A stretch of DNA of 64,000 bases, from positions 1-64,000 of the forward strand of contig WLIV01000006.1 of NCBI GenBank assembly GCA_009702045.1, given 5' to 3'. The notes beneath the pieces are model-generated. The model did not search any database and was not told where the DNA came from. It saw nothing but the letters and a program-made list of their open reading frames with translations. The position numbers were made by a program, and so were the translations under genes. The stretch's first letter is position 1. Each line of letters opens with the position of its first letter. Source of the stretch: Actinomycetota bacterium (GTDB lineage Bacteria > Actinomycetota > Acidimicrobiia > Acidimicrobiales > Ilumatobacteraceae). This document shows positions 46,149-54,997 of this stretch, one piece after another.

Positions 46149-46226
46149 GGCGAGGCCTCAATCAATGCGTTACAGAACGGCTCGGAATCCTACCGGGGCG
46201 CGCGCCGGATCGGCACCCGCTCTCGG

Positions 46227-47216
46227 TTAGGACTGGTTCTCTCCGCCAAAGATCTCGCTGACGCTGGTGTCGTCGAAGACAGCGTTCAGGGCGTCGGCGA
46301 TCAGCGGGGCGATGGAGAGCACCTCGACCTTGGCGAACATCTTCTCCGCCGGGATCGGCAGCGTGTTGGTGAGCACGACCTTGGTGATCACCGACTTGCT
46401 CAGCCGCTCGACCGCTGGGCCGGACAGCACCGCGTGCGTCGCCATCGCCCAGACTTCCTTGGCACCACGGGCCATGAGCACGTCGGCGGCACTGCAGATG
46501 GTGCCGCCAGAGTCGATCATGTCGTCAGTGAGGATGCACAGACGACCGGTGACATCGCCCATGACTTCCTTGGCCTCCGCCACATTGGTGGTGCCCTTCG
46601 GGCGGCGCTTGTAGATGAACGCCAGGTCGGCACCCTTGTCGCTGAGGTGCTGGGCCATGCGCTCGGCGACCTTGATGCGGCCGGCGTCGGGAGCCACGAT
46701 CACGGGGGCTTCAGCGTTCTTGCGCAGGTAGTTCTCCAGCACGGGCATCGCCGTGAGGTGATCGACGGGTCCCTCGAAGAAGCCCTGGATCTGGCCGCTG
46801 TGCAGGTCGATGCTGACCATGCGCTTGGCACCGGCGGCCTTGAACAGGTCGGCCACGAGGCGGGCGGTGATCGGCTCGCGACCCTCGGCCTTGCGGTCCT
46901 GGCGGGCGTAGCCGTAGAACGGGCAGACGGCGGTGATGCGCTTGGCCGACGCGCGGTAGGCGGCGTCGATCATGATCAGCTGTTCCATGATCGAGTCGTT
47001 GATGCTTCGCTCTTCACTACCGCAATGGGTCTGCATGATGAACACGTCGCTGCCGCGGATGCTCTCGCCGAAACGGGGGCGGATCTCGCCGTTCGCGAAC
47101 TGCACGAGGTTGGGTGAACCCAACTCAATCCCTAGGTGCTCGGCCACTTCCTGTGCCAAGGCGGGATGCGTACGCCCCGAGTAGAGCGACATCCGCTTGG
47201 TCGTGACCTTCTCCAT
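46227..47216 (-). CDS. prs: Ribose-phosphate pyrophosphokinase
   Basis: A 329-residue PRPP synthase. FANGEIRPRFGESIRGSDVFIMQ, the flexible-loop region YARQDRKAEGREPITA, SIDLHSGQIQGFF, and the PRPP-binding loop DDMIDSGGT are intact. It makes PRPP from ribose 5-phosphate and ATP for nucleotides, His and Trp. ATG 47216 follows GGAG, and longer in-frame starts upstream lie inside glmU. It begins 31 bp after the glmU stop. Confidence 0.95.
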   Translation of the reverse strand: MEKVTTKRMSLYSGRTHPALAQEVAEHLGIELGSPNLVQFANGEIRPRFGESIRGSDVFIMQTHCGSEERSINDSIMEQLIMIDAAYRASAKRITAVCPFYGYARQDRKAEGREPITARLVADLFKAAGAKRMVSIDLHSGQIQGFFEGPVDHLTAMPVLENYLRKNAEAPVIVAPDAGRIKVAERMAQHLSDKGADLAFIYKRRPKGTTNVAEAKEVMGDVTGRLCILTDDMIDSGGTICSAADVLMARGAKEVWAMATHAVLSGPAVERLSKSVITKVVLTNTLPIPAEKMFAKVEVLSIAPLIADALNAVFDDTSVSEIFGGENQS

Positions 47217-47247
47217 GGTGCTCCAGTTTCGCTGTCGATTGGTCTGC

Positions 47248-48345
47248 TCAACCGCCGGTCGCAGTGTAGAACGCGCCGGTGACGCAGCCCGCAACGACGG
47301 CGCTTCCTTCCGGCAGGAAGGCGAAGGGGCCAACCTGGGCCTCCTCGCCGACGGCACTGTCGCGGCCGACGGTGTGCTCGACGCGGGCACCGTCGCCGAC
47401 GGTGCAATCCGCCAGGCGCGTATCGGGGCCGACCTCGCAGCCGTTGCCAATCACGGTGCTGCCCTGCAGGATCGTCCCCGGGTAGAGAGTGACATCGCGA
47501 CCGAGTCGCACGGTGACGTCGACGAATGTCTGGCGCGGATCGAGCATCGTCACACCGTTGAGCAACCAGTGGCGGTTCGTGCGAGCACGAAGTTCGCGCT
47601 CGGCCAATGCGAGTTGCCAGCGGTCGTTGACGCCCTGTGTCTCGGCGGCGGGCGCTTGCACGCAGCCAACCCGATGGCCCATGGCGGCGAGCGAGCCGAC
47701 GACGTCGGTGAGGTAATACTCGCCCTGCGCGTTGTCGGGGCTGAGCCGTCGCAGCGCTGGCCCGAGTAGGTCGCGGCGGAACGCGTACATGCTGGTGCAC
47801 ACTTCGTTGATCGCCAGCTGCTCGGGGTTGGCGTCGCGCTGTTCGACGATGCGCAGCACCCTGCCGTCGCCGGTCTTGGACGGGGCGCGGACGACCCGGC
47901 CGTAGCCAGTTGGATCGTCGAGTACCGATGTGATGAGCGTGGCCGCGTACTCGTTCGCATTGTGTGCCGCCACCAGTGCCTCGAGTGTCGCCGGCTGCAG
48001 CAGCGGTGTGTCGCCGGGAAGCACGACCACAGTGGACGTGTCGTCGAGGTCGTCTCCGGGGAACGCCGATAGGCCGACCATCGCTGCATCGCCGGTGCCG
48101 CGCTGCACCGTCTGCTCGACGAACGTCACGTTCGCCCATTCGGGCGATTGCTCCTGGACCTTCTTGGTCACTCGGTCGGCGCCATGGCCGACGACGACGA
48201 CCGTGCGTTCGGGTTGCAGGTCGTGCACCGCGTAGATGACGTGCATCACCATTGGACGACCGCAGATGAGGTGCAGTGGTTTCGGACGCGCTGACCGCAT
48301 CCGCGAACCTTCACCCGCTGCCAGCACGATCACCGAAACTGTCAT
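47248..48345 (-). CDS. glmU: GlmU-type UDP-GlcNAc pyrophosphorylase, truncated acetyltransferase domain
   Basis: The product has 365 residues, while bifunctional GlmU has about 450-490. The uridyltransferase domain is complete: LAAGEGSRMRSARPKPLHLICGRPM, QRGTGDAA, LPGDTPLL, and GYGRVVR. The left-handed beta-helix starts (LGRDVTLYPGTILQGSTVIG) but the protein ends just after VGPFAFLPEGS and VTGAFYTATGG. The acetyltransferase and acetyl-CoA segments that follow this point in the family are missing. Only 31 bp separate the stop from prs, so no lost fragment lies behind it. It should make UDP-GlcNAc from GlcNAc-1-P, with acetylation supplied by another enzyme. Confidence 0.85.
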   Translation of the reverse strand: MTVSVIVLAAGEGSRMRSARPKPLHLICGRPMVMHVIYAVHDLQPERTVVVVGHGADRVTKKVQEQSPEWANVTFVEQTVQRGTGDAAMVGLSAFPGDDLDDTSTVVVLPGDTPLLQPATLEALVAAHNANEYAATLITSVLDDPTGYGRVVRAPSKTGDGRVLRIVEQRDANPEQLAINEVCTSMYAFRRDLLGPALRRLSPDNAQGEYYLTDVVGSLAAMGHRVGCVQAPAAETQGVNDRWQLALAERELRARTNRHWLLNGVTMLDPRQTFVDVTVRLGRDVTLYPGTILQGSTVIGNGCEVGPDTRLADCTVGDGARVEHTVGRDSAVGEEAQVGPFAFLPEGSAVVAGCVTGAFYTATGG

Positions 48346-48806
48346 GGCTTCGTTCTATCTGATGCGTCGGGTCCGCCGGGGTGTGGCACGGCTCGGATGG
48401 CAGCGGGCCCGAACGTCGTGGCACACGTGCGGCACCAGAAGGCTTGTTCGAACTCCACGCCGCAGGGTCCGTGGACGAGCAGCACTGGCGACTCGCTGTC
48501 GCCCATGTGGTGCTCGCCCCAGCGGATGAGGGCGACAAGTGCGGGCGACAGGTTGATGCCGGCAGGAGTGAGTCGGTACTCGTAGCGCGGCGGATGTTCC
48601 TGGTAGAGATCCTTGGCCATCACGCCGCCGTCAACGAGACGTAGCAGGCGCTTCGTCAGGATCGGTCGGGCGATGCCGAGATCGGCGGCAAAATCGTCAA
48701 AGCGTCGGATTCCACGCAGTGCGGCCCTGATGATCAGGATGCTCCACCGGTCGCCGACGAGTTGCAGCGTTCGCTCCAGCGACGTGGGGTCCGACTCGTT
48801 CACCAT
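48342..48806 (-). CDS. HxlR-family transcription regulator
   Basis: A 154-residue winged-helix protein with the HxlR pattern ERTLQLVGDRWSILIIRAALRGIRRFDDFAADLGIARPILTKRLLRLVDGGVM and YEYRLTPAG. The C-terminal third carries cysteines (PCGVEFEQAFWCRTC) that may bind metal. Its stop overlaps the glmU start (ATGA), so it could be the first gene of the glmU transcript. HxlR proteins often respond to redox or aldehydes, but its ligand is unknown. Confidence 0.85.
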   Translation of the reverse strand: MVNESDPTSLERTLQLVGDRWSILIIRAALRGIRRFDDFAADLGIARPILTKRLLRLVDGGVMAKDLYQEHPPRYEYRLTPAGINLSPALVALIRWGEHHMGDSESPVLLVHGPCGVEFEQAFWCRTCATTFGPAAIRAVPHPGGPDASDRTKP

Positions 48807-48849
48807 CTGAGGCGGAGCGTACCCCGCCCAGGCTCACGCCCATTCCCCA

Positions 48850-48915
48850 TCGTTCTCCCGTTCATGTCGCGGGGTTGACCGCAGATCTCACGGGTACGGC
48901 CGCGACGTGGAGGGG
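48850..48915. repeat. Family B palindromic repeat, copy 5
   Basis: The arms cgttcatgtcgcgg...ttgaccg and cggg...ggccgcgacgtgg surround agatctca. Pairing is weaker than in copies 3 and 4. It sits between the divergent HxlR and fbiC starts, so here it cannot be a shared terminator. Confidence 0.6.
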
Positions 48916-48963
48916 AAGCGGGGCGGGTTCTGTTTTGGTACTGACCGAGGTTAGGGTGCTGAA

Positions 48964-51330
48964 ATGGAACTCACTATCGAGGCGCGGGAACTACTCGAGC
49001 TTCCGCTGCCCGAACTGCTGTCTCGGGCTCGGGCCGTGCGCGATGCGGCGCACGGCACGCGGATCACGTATTCGCCCAAGGTGTTCATCCCGCTGACGAT
49101 GTTGTGCCGCGACAAATGCGGGTATTGCACGTTCGCCCAACCTCCGGCGCGGCTGGAGTCGCCCTACCTGACGCCTGAGCAGGTGCTGCGCATCGCCAAG
49201 GACGGTGCTCGGATGGGGTGCCACGAGGCCCTGTTCACGCTCGGCGAGGCTCCCGAGGACCGCTACGAGGTGGCCCGCGAGTGGCTCCGTTCGAACGGCT
49301 ACGACAGCACGGTTCACTACGTGCACGCCATGGGAAAGCTCGTGCTCACCGAGACCGGCTTGCTGCCGCACGCGAACGCGGGTGCACTTTCTGAGGACGA
49401 ACTGCGACTGCTGGCCGAGGTGGCGCCGAGCCAGGGGATGATGCTGGAGACGCTGCGTGGCGACCTGCCGTGCCACCGCGGTGCGCCTGACAAGACGCCC
49501 GAACGTCGCTTGGCGACGCTGGAAGCCGCTGGTCTTGCGGGTGTGCCGTTCACCACCGGGATCCTCGTTGGTATCGGCGAGACACGCGAGGACCGCCTTG
49601 TCGCGCTGGAAGCGATCGTCGCTGCCCATGCCCGCCACGGTCATGTGCAGGAGGTCATCGTCCAGAACTTCATGCCGAAACCAGGCACCGGGATGCAGCA
49701 CGAACCGCCCTGCCCGCAGGACGAGTTCCTATGGTCGATCGCCGCCGCCCGACTGCTGTTGCCCAGTGGAGTGCACCTGCAAGCGCCACCGAACCTCAGC
49801 GACGACTTCGGTGTGCTGCTGGACGCCGGCATCGACGACTGGGGTGGTGTCTCGCCGGTGACGCTGGACCATGTGAACCCCGAGCGGCCGTGGCCCGCGC
49901 TCGACCGTCTGCGCGACGTCACCGAGGACCGCGGGTTTGTGCTCGCTCCACGGCTGACGATCTACCCCGAGTACGCGCGTGATCCGCAGCGTTGGCTACA
50001 CCCGTCGCTGCGGTTCCCGGTGCTCGACCGTAGCGATGCGGAGTGCATGGGCCGCGACGACCCGGGCGCCGTGTGGCCGGAGAAGGTGACCGCCGCCGAT
50101 GTGGTGCAGGATGGCGCGGAAGTGGTGCTGGTGGGGCATCGCAGCACTGCGTGGTATTCGGGGGCGACGAACCCCCCGCCGACGCTGATGCCCGCGTCGC
50201 GTAGCGCGCAGATACGCGGCCAGGTCGCCGAGGTCCTAAAGGGTGTTGAGGCCGGCCAGGAAGTCGGTTTCGATGAGATCGTCGCACTGTTCCGCGCCCG
50301 CGGACCCGAGGTGACGGCGGTGGCCGACCTTGCCGATCGTCTGCGTCACGAAGCCGTCGGCGACCGCATCACCTGGGTGCACAACCGCAACATCAACTAC
50401 ACGAACGTGTGCACGTTCAAGTGCAGGTTCTGCGGGTTCTCCAAGGGTCCGCTGTCATTGAACCTGCGCGGAACGCCGTATCTGCTGACGCTGGACGACA
50501 TCGCCCAACGTGCCCGTGAGGCGTGGGACATGGGTGCCACCGAGGTGACGCTGCAGGGTGGTATTCACCCCAACTTCGACGGTGACTATTACATCGACGT
50601 GACGCGGGCGGTGAAGGAGGCGGTACCTGACATGCACGTGCACGGGTTCACCGCGCTGGAAGTCACCGAGGGCGCCCGCCGCCTCGGTGAGGATCTACAC
50701 ACGTACCTGCGACGCTTGCAGGACGCCGGTCTGGCATCGCTACCCGGCACTGCCGCGGAGATCCTCGACGACTCGATTCGCGCGGTGCTGTGCCCCGACA
50801 AGATCTCGACCGACGAGTGGCTGGACTGCCATGCGGCGGCCCATGAGATTGGGCTGCGTTCGAACATCACGATCATGTTCGGCTCGATTGAGCACACCGA
50901 CTCATGGGCGCGGCACATGCTGCGCACGCGTGCGCTGCAGAAGGTGACGGGCGGGTTCACCGAGTTCGTGGGGCTGCCATTCGTGCACATGGCGTCACCG
51001 ATCTATCTGCAGAAGGCGGCGCGCCGCGGACCGACATTCCGCGAGACGCTGCTCATGCACGCCGTCGCACGCATCGTGTACCGAGGAGTGATCGACAACA
51101 TCCAGTTGTCGTGGGTGAAGATCGGCGAGGCGGGCGCAGCGCAGATGTTGCGCGCCGGATGCAACGATCTCGGGGGCACGTTGATGGACGAAAACATTTC
51201 CCGCTCGGCCGGCGCCGCGCACGGACAGGGGATGACGAAGGATCGCTTCGAAGCACTCGTCGCTCCGTTGGGTCGAGGGTTGGCGCAACGCACCACCACG
51301 TACGAGTTGGTTGATTCGCTGCGAGGCTGA
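48964..51330 (+). CDS. fbiC: Bifunctional FO synthase (CofG-CofH fusion) for coenzyme F420
   Basis: A 788-residue fusion of two radical-SAM enzymes. The CofG half has its cluster motif CRDKCGYC at about 48-55, and the CofH half CTFKCRFC at about 484-491. Both use S-adenosylmethionine to join 5-amino-6-ribitylaminouracil and tyrosine into the deazaflavin FO, the core of F420. FbiC fusions are typical of actinobacteria. The length is a little under the mycobacterial form. ATG 48964 is the first start. The downstream folate gene starts 5 bp later, so the unit may be fbiC-pabBC-folP. Confidence 0.95.
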   Translation: MELTIEARELLELPLPELLSRARAVRDAAHGTRITYSPKVFIPLTMLCRDKCGYCTFAQPPARLESPYLTPEQVLRIAKDGARMGCHEALFTLGEAPEDRYEVAREWLRSNGYDSTVHYVHAMGKLVLTETGLLPHANAGALSEDELRLLAEVAPSQGMMLETLRGDLPCHRGAPDKTPERRLATLEAAGLAGVPFTTGILVGIGETREDRLVALEAIVAAHARHGHVQEVIVQNFMPKPGTGMQHEPPCPQDEFLWSIAAARLLLPSGVHLQAPPNLSDDFGVLLDAGIDDWGGVSPVTLDHVNPERPWPALDRLRDVTEDRGFVLAPRLTIYPEYARDPQRWLHPSLRFPVLDRSDAECMGRDDPGAVWPEKVTAADVVQDGAEVVLVGHRSTAWYSGATNPPPTLMPASRSAQIRGQVAEVLKGVEAGQEVGFDEIVALFRARGPEVTAVADLADRLRHEAVGDRITWVHNRNINYTNVCTFKCRFCGFSKGPLSLNLRGTPYLLTLDDIAQRAREAWDMGATEVTLQGGIHPNFDGDYYIDVTRAVKEAVPDMHVHGFTALEVTEGARRLGEDLHTYLRRLQDAGLASLPGTAAEILDDSIRAVLCPDKISTDEWLDCHAAAHEIGLRSNITIMFGSIEHTDSWARHMLRTRALQKVTGGFTEFVGLPFVHMASPIYLQKAARRGPTFRETLLMHAVARIVYRGVIDNIQLSWVKIGEAGAAQMLRAGCNDLGGTLMDENISRSAGAAHGQGMTKDRFEALVAPLGRGLAQRTTTYELVDSLRG

Positions 51331-51335
51331 TCACC

Positions 51336-53111
51336 ATGAACGCAGGCATGACGGACGCTCGGTGGGAACCGGGTCACGTTCGTCTCGACGACATCGTCCG
51401 CGGGGTCGGTTACGAGTTCTCCGGCCGGTGCACGACCGCGATCGCTGAGCGACCTGATGATGTCCCAGCGCTGCTCGCCGCGGCCGAGACCGAGGCTGGC
51501 CTCGGGCGGTGGGTGGTGTGCTTCGTCTGTTACGAGGCTGGCGAGGCGTTCGAACCGGCCGTGGCCACGGGTCGGCTCCATCCGTTGCTGCCATTGGCAT
51601 GGTTCACGTCGTACTCCGAGCGGTGCGTGGTTCCGGCGGTGGAGCCACCAGACAGCGGGCGACTCGTCGACAATGTGACTCGGGCACACGGCGGGGCCTG
51701 GTACCAGCAGGGAGTCGAGCGGGTCCGCACCGCGATCGAGGCGGGCGACGTGTACCAGGTGAATCTCACCGATCGCGTGCGTTGTGTGCTGGCTGCTCCG
51801 GTCGTCGACCTGTATCGAGCGATGGCCACCACGCAGGGCGGGTCGTACAACGCGTTGATCGAGTTCGGTCACGCGGCGATCGTTAGCGCCAGCCCGGAGC
51901 TCTTCGTCCGTCTGGAGGGGGACACGATCACGACGCGACCGATGAAGGGGACGCGTCGGCGCCATGGCCGCCCGGAAGCGGATCGGCTCGTCGCTGAGGA
52001 ACTCCTGACCTCGGAGAAGGACTGCGCGGAGAATGTGATGATCGTCGACTTGCTCCGCAACGACCTCTCGCGGCTGTCGGTACCGGGCGGTGTGTCGACG
52101 CCCGAGTTGTTCCAAGTCGAGCGTTACGAGACGGTGTGGCAGATGACATCGACGGTGAAGGCGCGGTTGCGGCCCGACATCGGGCTCGTCGATGTGTTCT
52201 CGGCGGCGTTTCCGTGCGGCTCCGTCACTGGTGCGCCGAAGATCGCCGCGATGCATGCCATCGCTGCGCTGGAACCGACACCGCGGGGCCTGTACTGCGG
52301 CACCATCGGGTTGCTCGAACCAGCGACCCCGGGCGGACGTGGCAGCTCCACTTGGAGCGTCGCGATCCGCACTGCGGTGGTGGATGCAACGACAGGAGCG
52401 GTGGAGTTCGGCGCCGGCGGGGGCATCACGTACGACTCCGACCCAGCAGCGGAGGACGACGAACTGGAGTCCAAGACGGCCGTGCTGCGCGGGGCCCGCC
52501 TGGCCTTCTCATTGTTCGAAACGCTGCGGCTCGACGCCGCTGGAGTGCACGAACTCGACCGTCACCTGAATCGGCTGACGACGTCGGCGGAGTTCTTCGG
52601 CTACCCATGCGATGCAGCAGCGATTGCGCAAAAGGTGGCGCTGCTTGCGCCGACATCGACATTGCATCGCTTGCGAATCACACTGGATCGTGCCGGCCGC
52701 GTGCTGCTGGAGGCATTCGCAGTCGACGCCGCGGCGTCACCGGTACGCCTCGCCGTGGCCGAGTCGACGATACGTTCCGATGACCCGTTCCTGTGCCACA
52801 AGACCACGAACCGGACGGTCTATGACGCCGCTCGCGCGGCTCATCCGCAGGCTGACGACGTACTGCTGGTGAACGAGCGGGGTGAGGTGGTGGAAACCAC
52901 GATTGCGAACGTGCTGTACCGCCTTGGCGGCCGCTGGTACACGCCGCCCCTCACCAGCGGCGGCCTGCCGGGTATCGGCCGCGAGGTCTTGGTCGAGCGC
53001 GGAGTGGTCACTGAGCGAGTGCTGCTGGCCCACCAACTCGACGAGTGCGACGAACTCGAGGTGGTCAGTGCGCTCCGCGGTCGTCGCCGAGCGGAGAGAC
53101 TGTTGGGATGA
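51336..53111 (+). CDS. Fused aminodeoxychorismate synthase component I and aminodeoxychorismate lyase (PabB-PabC)
   Basis: A 591-residue fusion. Residues about 1-380 are PabB (RPMKGTRRRHGRPEAD, KDCAENVMIVDLLRNDLSRL, CGSVTGAPKIAAM). About 385-591 are a class IV aminotransferase-like PabC (FSLFETLRLDAAGVHELDRHLNRL, with the PLP Lys in LCHKTTNRTVYDAA). Together they turn chorismate into p-aminobenzoate for folate. A glutaminase (PabA) must come from elsewhere. An in-frame ATG 4 codons on is also possible as start. The stop overlaps the folP start (ATGA). Confidence 0.9.
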   Translation: MNAGMTDARWEPGHVRLDDIVRGVGYEFSGRCTTAIAERPDDVPALLAAAETEAGLGRWVVCFVCYEAGEAFEPAVATGRLHPLLPLAWFTSYSERCVVPAVEPPDSGRLVDNVTRAHGGAWYQQGVERVRTAIEAGDVYQVNLTDRVRCVLAAPVVDLYRAMATTQGGSYNALIEFGHAAIVSASPELFVRLEGDTITTRPMKGTRRRHGRPEADRLVAEELLTSEKDCAENVMIVDLLRNDLSRLSVPGGVSTPELFQVERYETVWQMTSTVKARLRPDIGLVDVFSAAFPCGSVTGAPKIAAMHAIAALEPTPRGLYCGTIGLLEPATPGGRGSSTWSVAIRTAVVDATTGAVEFGAGGGITYDSDPAAEDDELESKTAVLRGARLAFSLFETLRLDAAGVHELDRHLNRLTTSAEFFGYPCDAAAIAQKVALLAPTSTLHRLRITLDRAGRVLLEAFAVDAAASPVRLAVAESTIRSDDPFLCHKTTNRTVYDAARAAHPQADDVLLVNERGEVVETTIANVLYRLGGRWYTPPLTSGGLPGIGREVLVERGVVTERVLLAHQLDECDELEVVSALRGRRRAERLLG

Positions 53112-53929
53112 ACCCCGACCAGTTCCTCACCGCACTCGCTGGCGACACCGTGCTGCTCATGGGGGTGCTCAACGTGACCCCCGACTCGTTCTCCGACGGG
53201 GGCCGCTACTACGAGCTGAGTGATGCCGTTGGTTGCGGGCTACGACTGGTCGCCGAGGGTGCCGACATCGTGGACGTCGGTGGCGAGAGCACCCGGCCCG
53301 GCGCTGACCCAGTGACTGCGGAGGAGGAACTTCGCCGTGTGTTGCCGGTCGTGCGCGATCTTGCGGCAGCAGGTGTGGCCGTCAGCGTCGACACCCGGCA
53401 CGCCGACGTTGCCGACGCCGCAGTTGCTGCCGGCGCGGTGCTCGTCAACGATGTCTCCGGCCTGCGCGACCCGTCCATGCGAGCTGTGGCGGCGCGACAC
53501 CGTGTGCCCGCGGTCGCGATGCACATGTCGGTCCCCGATCCGGCGCTGATGCAGCAGTTCACCGACTACGGCGATGTGGTGACCGAGGTGGTGGCGTTCC
53601 TGCTGGCGCAGGCCGAGCTGGCACTCGCAGAAGGTGTGCCGATGGTGATCCTCGATCCAGGGATCGGCTTCGGCAAGACCGTGCCGCAGAACGTGGAGTT
53701 GATCCGCCGTCTCGACGAACTGGCGGCGCTTGGCCATCCGGTGCTCGTCGGTGCGTCGCGCAAACGGTTCATCGGCGTGCTCACCGGAATCGAACAAGCG
53801 GACGATCGGCTAGGCGGATCGTTGGCAGCGCATCTGGCGGCCGTCGACCGTGGTGCGCGCCTTGTGCGGGCCCACGATGTGTCGGCGCACCGCCAAGCGC
53901 TGACGATGTGGCGCCACCTGGCTCGGTGA
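53108..53929 (+). CDS. folP: Dihydropteroate synthase
   Basis: A 273-residue TIM barrel with the family motifs GVLNVTPDSFSDGG, DIVDVGGESTRPGADPV, ILDPGIGFGKT and LVGASRKRFIG. It joins p-aminobenzoate to the pterin pyrophosphate. The ATG lies in the overlap with the fused pabBC gene that makes its substrate, a clear functional link. Confidence 0.94.
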   Translation: MNPDQFLTALAGDTVLLMGVLNVTPDSFSDGGRYYELSDAVGCGLRLVAEGADIVDVGGESTRPGADPVTAEEELRRVLPVVRDLAAAGVAVSVDTRHADVADAAVAAGAVLVNDVSGLRDPSMRAVAARHRVPAVAMHMSVPDPALMQQFTDYGDVVTEVVAFLLAQAELALAEGVPMVILDPGIGFGKTVPQNVELIRRLDELAALGHPVLVGASRKRFIGVLTGIEQADDRLGGSLAAHLAAVDRGARLVRAHDVSAHRQALTMWRHLAR

Positions 53930-53945
53930 CCTGACGAACCTCGAG

Positions 53946-54016
53946 TTCCGGGGAGAGGGCTCGAACCCCTATATGCGGGACCAAAACCCGCTGTCCTACC
54001 ATTGAACGACCCCGGA
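53946..54016 (-). tRNA. tRNA-Gln(TTG)
   Basis: The minus strand folds as a tRNA. The acceptor stem pairs TCCGGGG with CCCCGGA and the discriminator is A. The D arm is GTTC/GGAC. The anticodon stem GCGGG/CCCGC encloses TTTTGGT with anticodon TTG. The T arm has AGGGG, loop TTCGAGC and CCTCT with one G-T pair. The CCA end is not encoded. It reads CAA codons. Confidence 0.95.
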
Positions 54017-54103
54017 CGGATGCAGCCCAGAGGCTAGCGGTCGTGTGCCGTCGCGAGACCAGGTTTGGGGAGAGGCCTCGCGCCCGATAGCGTCTCACGA
54101 GCT

Positions 54104-54205
54104 ATGGGTTCACTGATCAAGAAGCGCCGCAAGCGCATGCGCAAGAAGAAGCACAAGAAGATGCTCCGCCGTACGCGGCACGCGCGCCAGCGCGGCAAGG
54201 GCTGA
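54104..54205 (+). CDS. Small basic ribosomal protein (bS22-like, AURKAIP1/COX24 domain)
   Basis: A 33-residue protein, nearly all Lys and Arg: it starts MGSLIKKRRKRMRKKKHKKM and ends RQRGKG. It matches the AURKAIP1/COX24 proteins that serve as the extra small-subunit protein bS22 in actinobacterial ribosomes. It is easily missed because of its size. It lies between the tRNA and the convergent ispE gene. There is no clear AGGAGG before the ATG. Confidence 0.85.
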   Translation: MGSLIKKRRKRMRKKKHKKMLRRTRHARQRGKG

Positions 54206-54238
54206 TTCCAGCTTCAACTGCAATGCAACAGAGTCTGT

Positions 54239-54997
54239 TCATCGACCGCCGGCAGCATGCTGTTGGCGGTCGGTGCGCGTCTGCACCACTATCGCCTCGG
54301 GCAGCGCCGCTGCCAGTGAGTGGCGACCCACCAGGAACCACGTCGCGCCACTCCCGGCGAGCGTGGGTGCGATGCCTGCAACCTCACGGATACGGTCGCG
54401 CCACCGGGTGAGTTGCGGTTCCACCGCCAGTGCTGCCGGTTCGAGATCGTTTGGCCCGTCGGATCGTGGCGCCCCAAGTTCGTCCCACGCTCTGTAGACC
54501 GCTGGGGTGCTGACCGTGAGCGGCGGGATCACGAGCGTGATGTCCATCGCCCGAAACTCCAGTGGTTCGACGATCTCGCCGATGCCACGCACTCGCGCCC
54601 GGCCGCCGACGAGGCAGAACGACACATCGGCGCCCAGCTGCGAGGCACCCACGACGTCGGTGTAGCCCGCCCAGCGCAGGACTGCGGCAGCATCGCTGGA
54701 GCCGCCGCCCAGACCACCGCCATGCGGAATCACCTTGTGGATGTGCACCGCAGCGGAACGGCCGGCGAGCAGCAACGCCTTCGCGACGAGGTTCGAGTCG
54801 TCGAGCGGCATCCCCATTGCGAAGGGTCCATCGGCAGACAACCCCGTGGTGGAGGCGTCGATCGACAGCGTGTCGGCAAACTCCAGTGTCACCATCTCCG
54901 AGTCGATGAGGTGGTATCCGTCGGAGCGGACACCGGTGCAGCGCAGCTCCAGCGTCAGCTTCGCGGGGGCGCTGATCCGGTGGAGTTCGTGGCTCAT
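54239..54997 (-). CDS. ispE: 4-diphosphocytidyl-2-C-methyl-D-erythritol kinase
   Basis: A 252-residue GHMP kinase of the MEP isoprenoid pathway. SAPAKLTLELR near the N-terminus carries the catalytic Lys region, and PHGGGLGGGSSDAAAVL is the ATP-binding loop with the catalytic Asp region nearby. LAGSGATWFLVG is GHMP motif 3. It is somewhat shorter than E. coli IspE. ATG 54997 sits in the ATGA overlap with the upstream rsmA gene, the classical rsmA-ispE pairing. Confidence 0.92.
   Translation of the reverse strand: MSHELHRISAPAKLTLELRCTGVRSDGYHLIDSEMVTLEFADTLSIDASTTGLSADGPFAMGMPLDDSNLVAKALLLAGRSAAVHIHKVIPHGGGLGGGSSDAAAVLRWAGYTDVVGASQLGADVSFCLVGGRARVRGIGEIVEPLEFRAMDITLVIPPLTVSTPAVYRAWDELGAPRSDGPNDLEPAALAVEPQLTRWRDRIREVAGIAPTLAGSGATWFLVGRHSLAAALPEAIVVQTRTDRQQHAAGGR

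Noticed and set aside
46227-47450. Longer prs start (78 extra residues)
   Set aside because: The extension overlaps glmU, is low-complexity, and the ATG at 47216 has a ribosome binding site and matches the family start.
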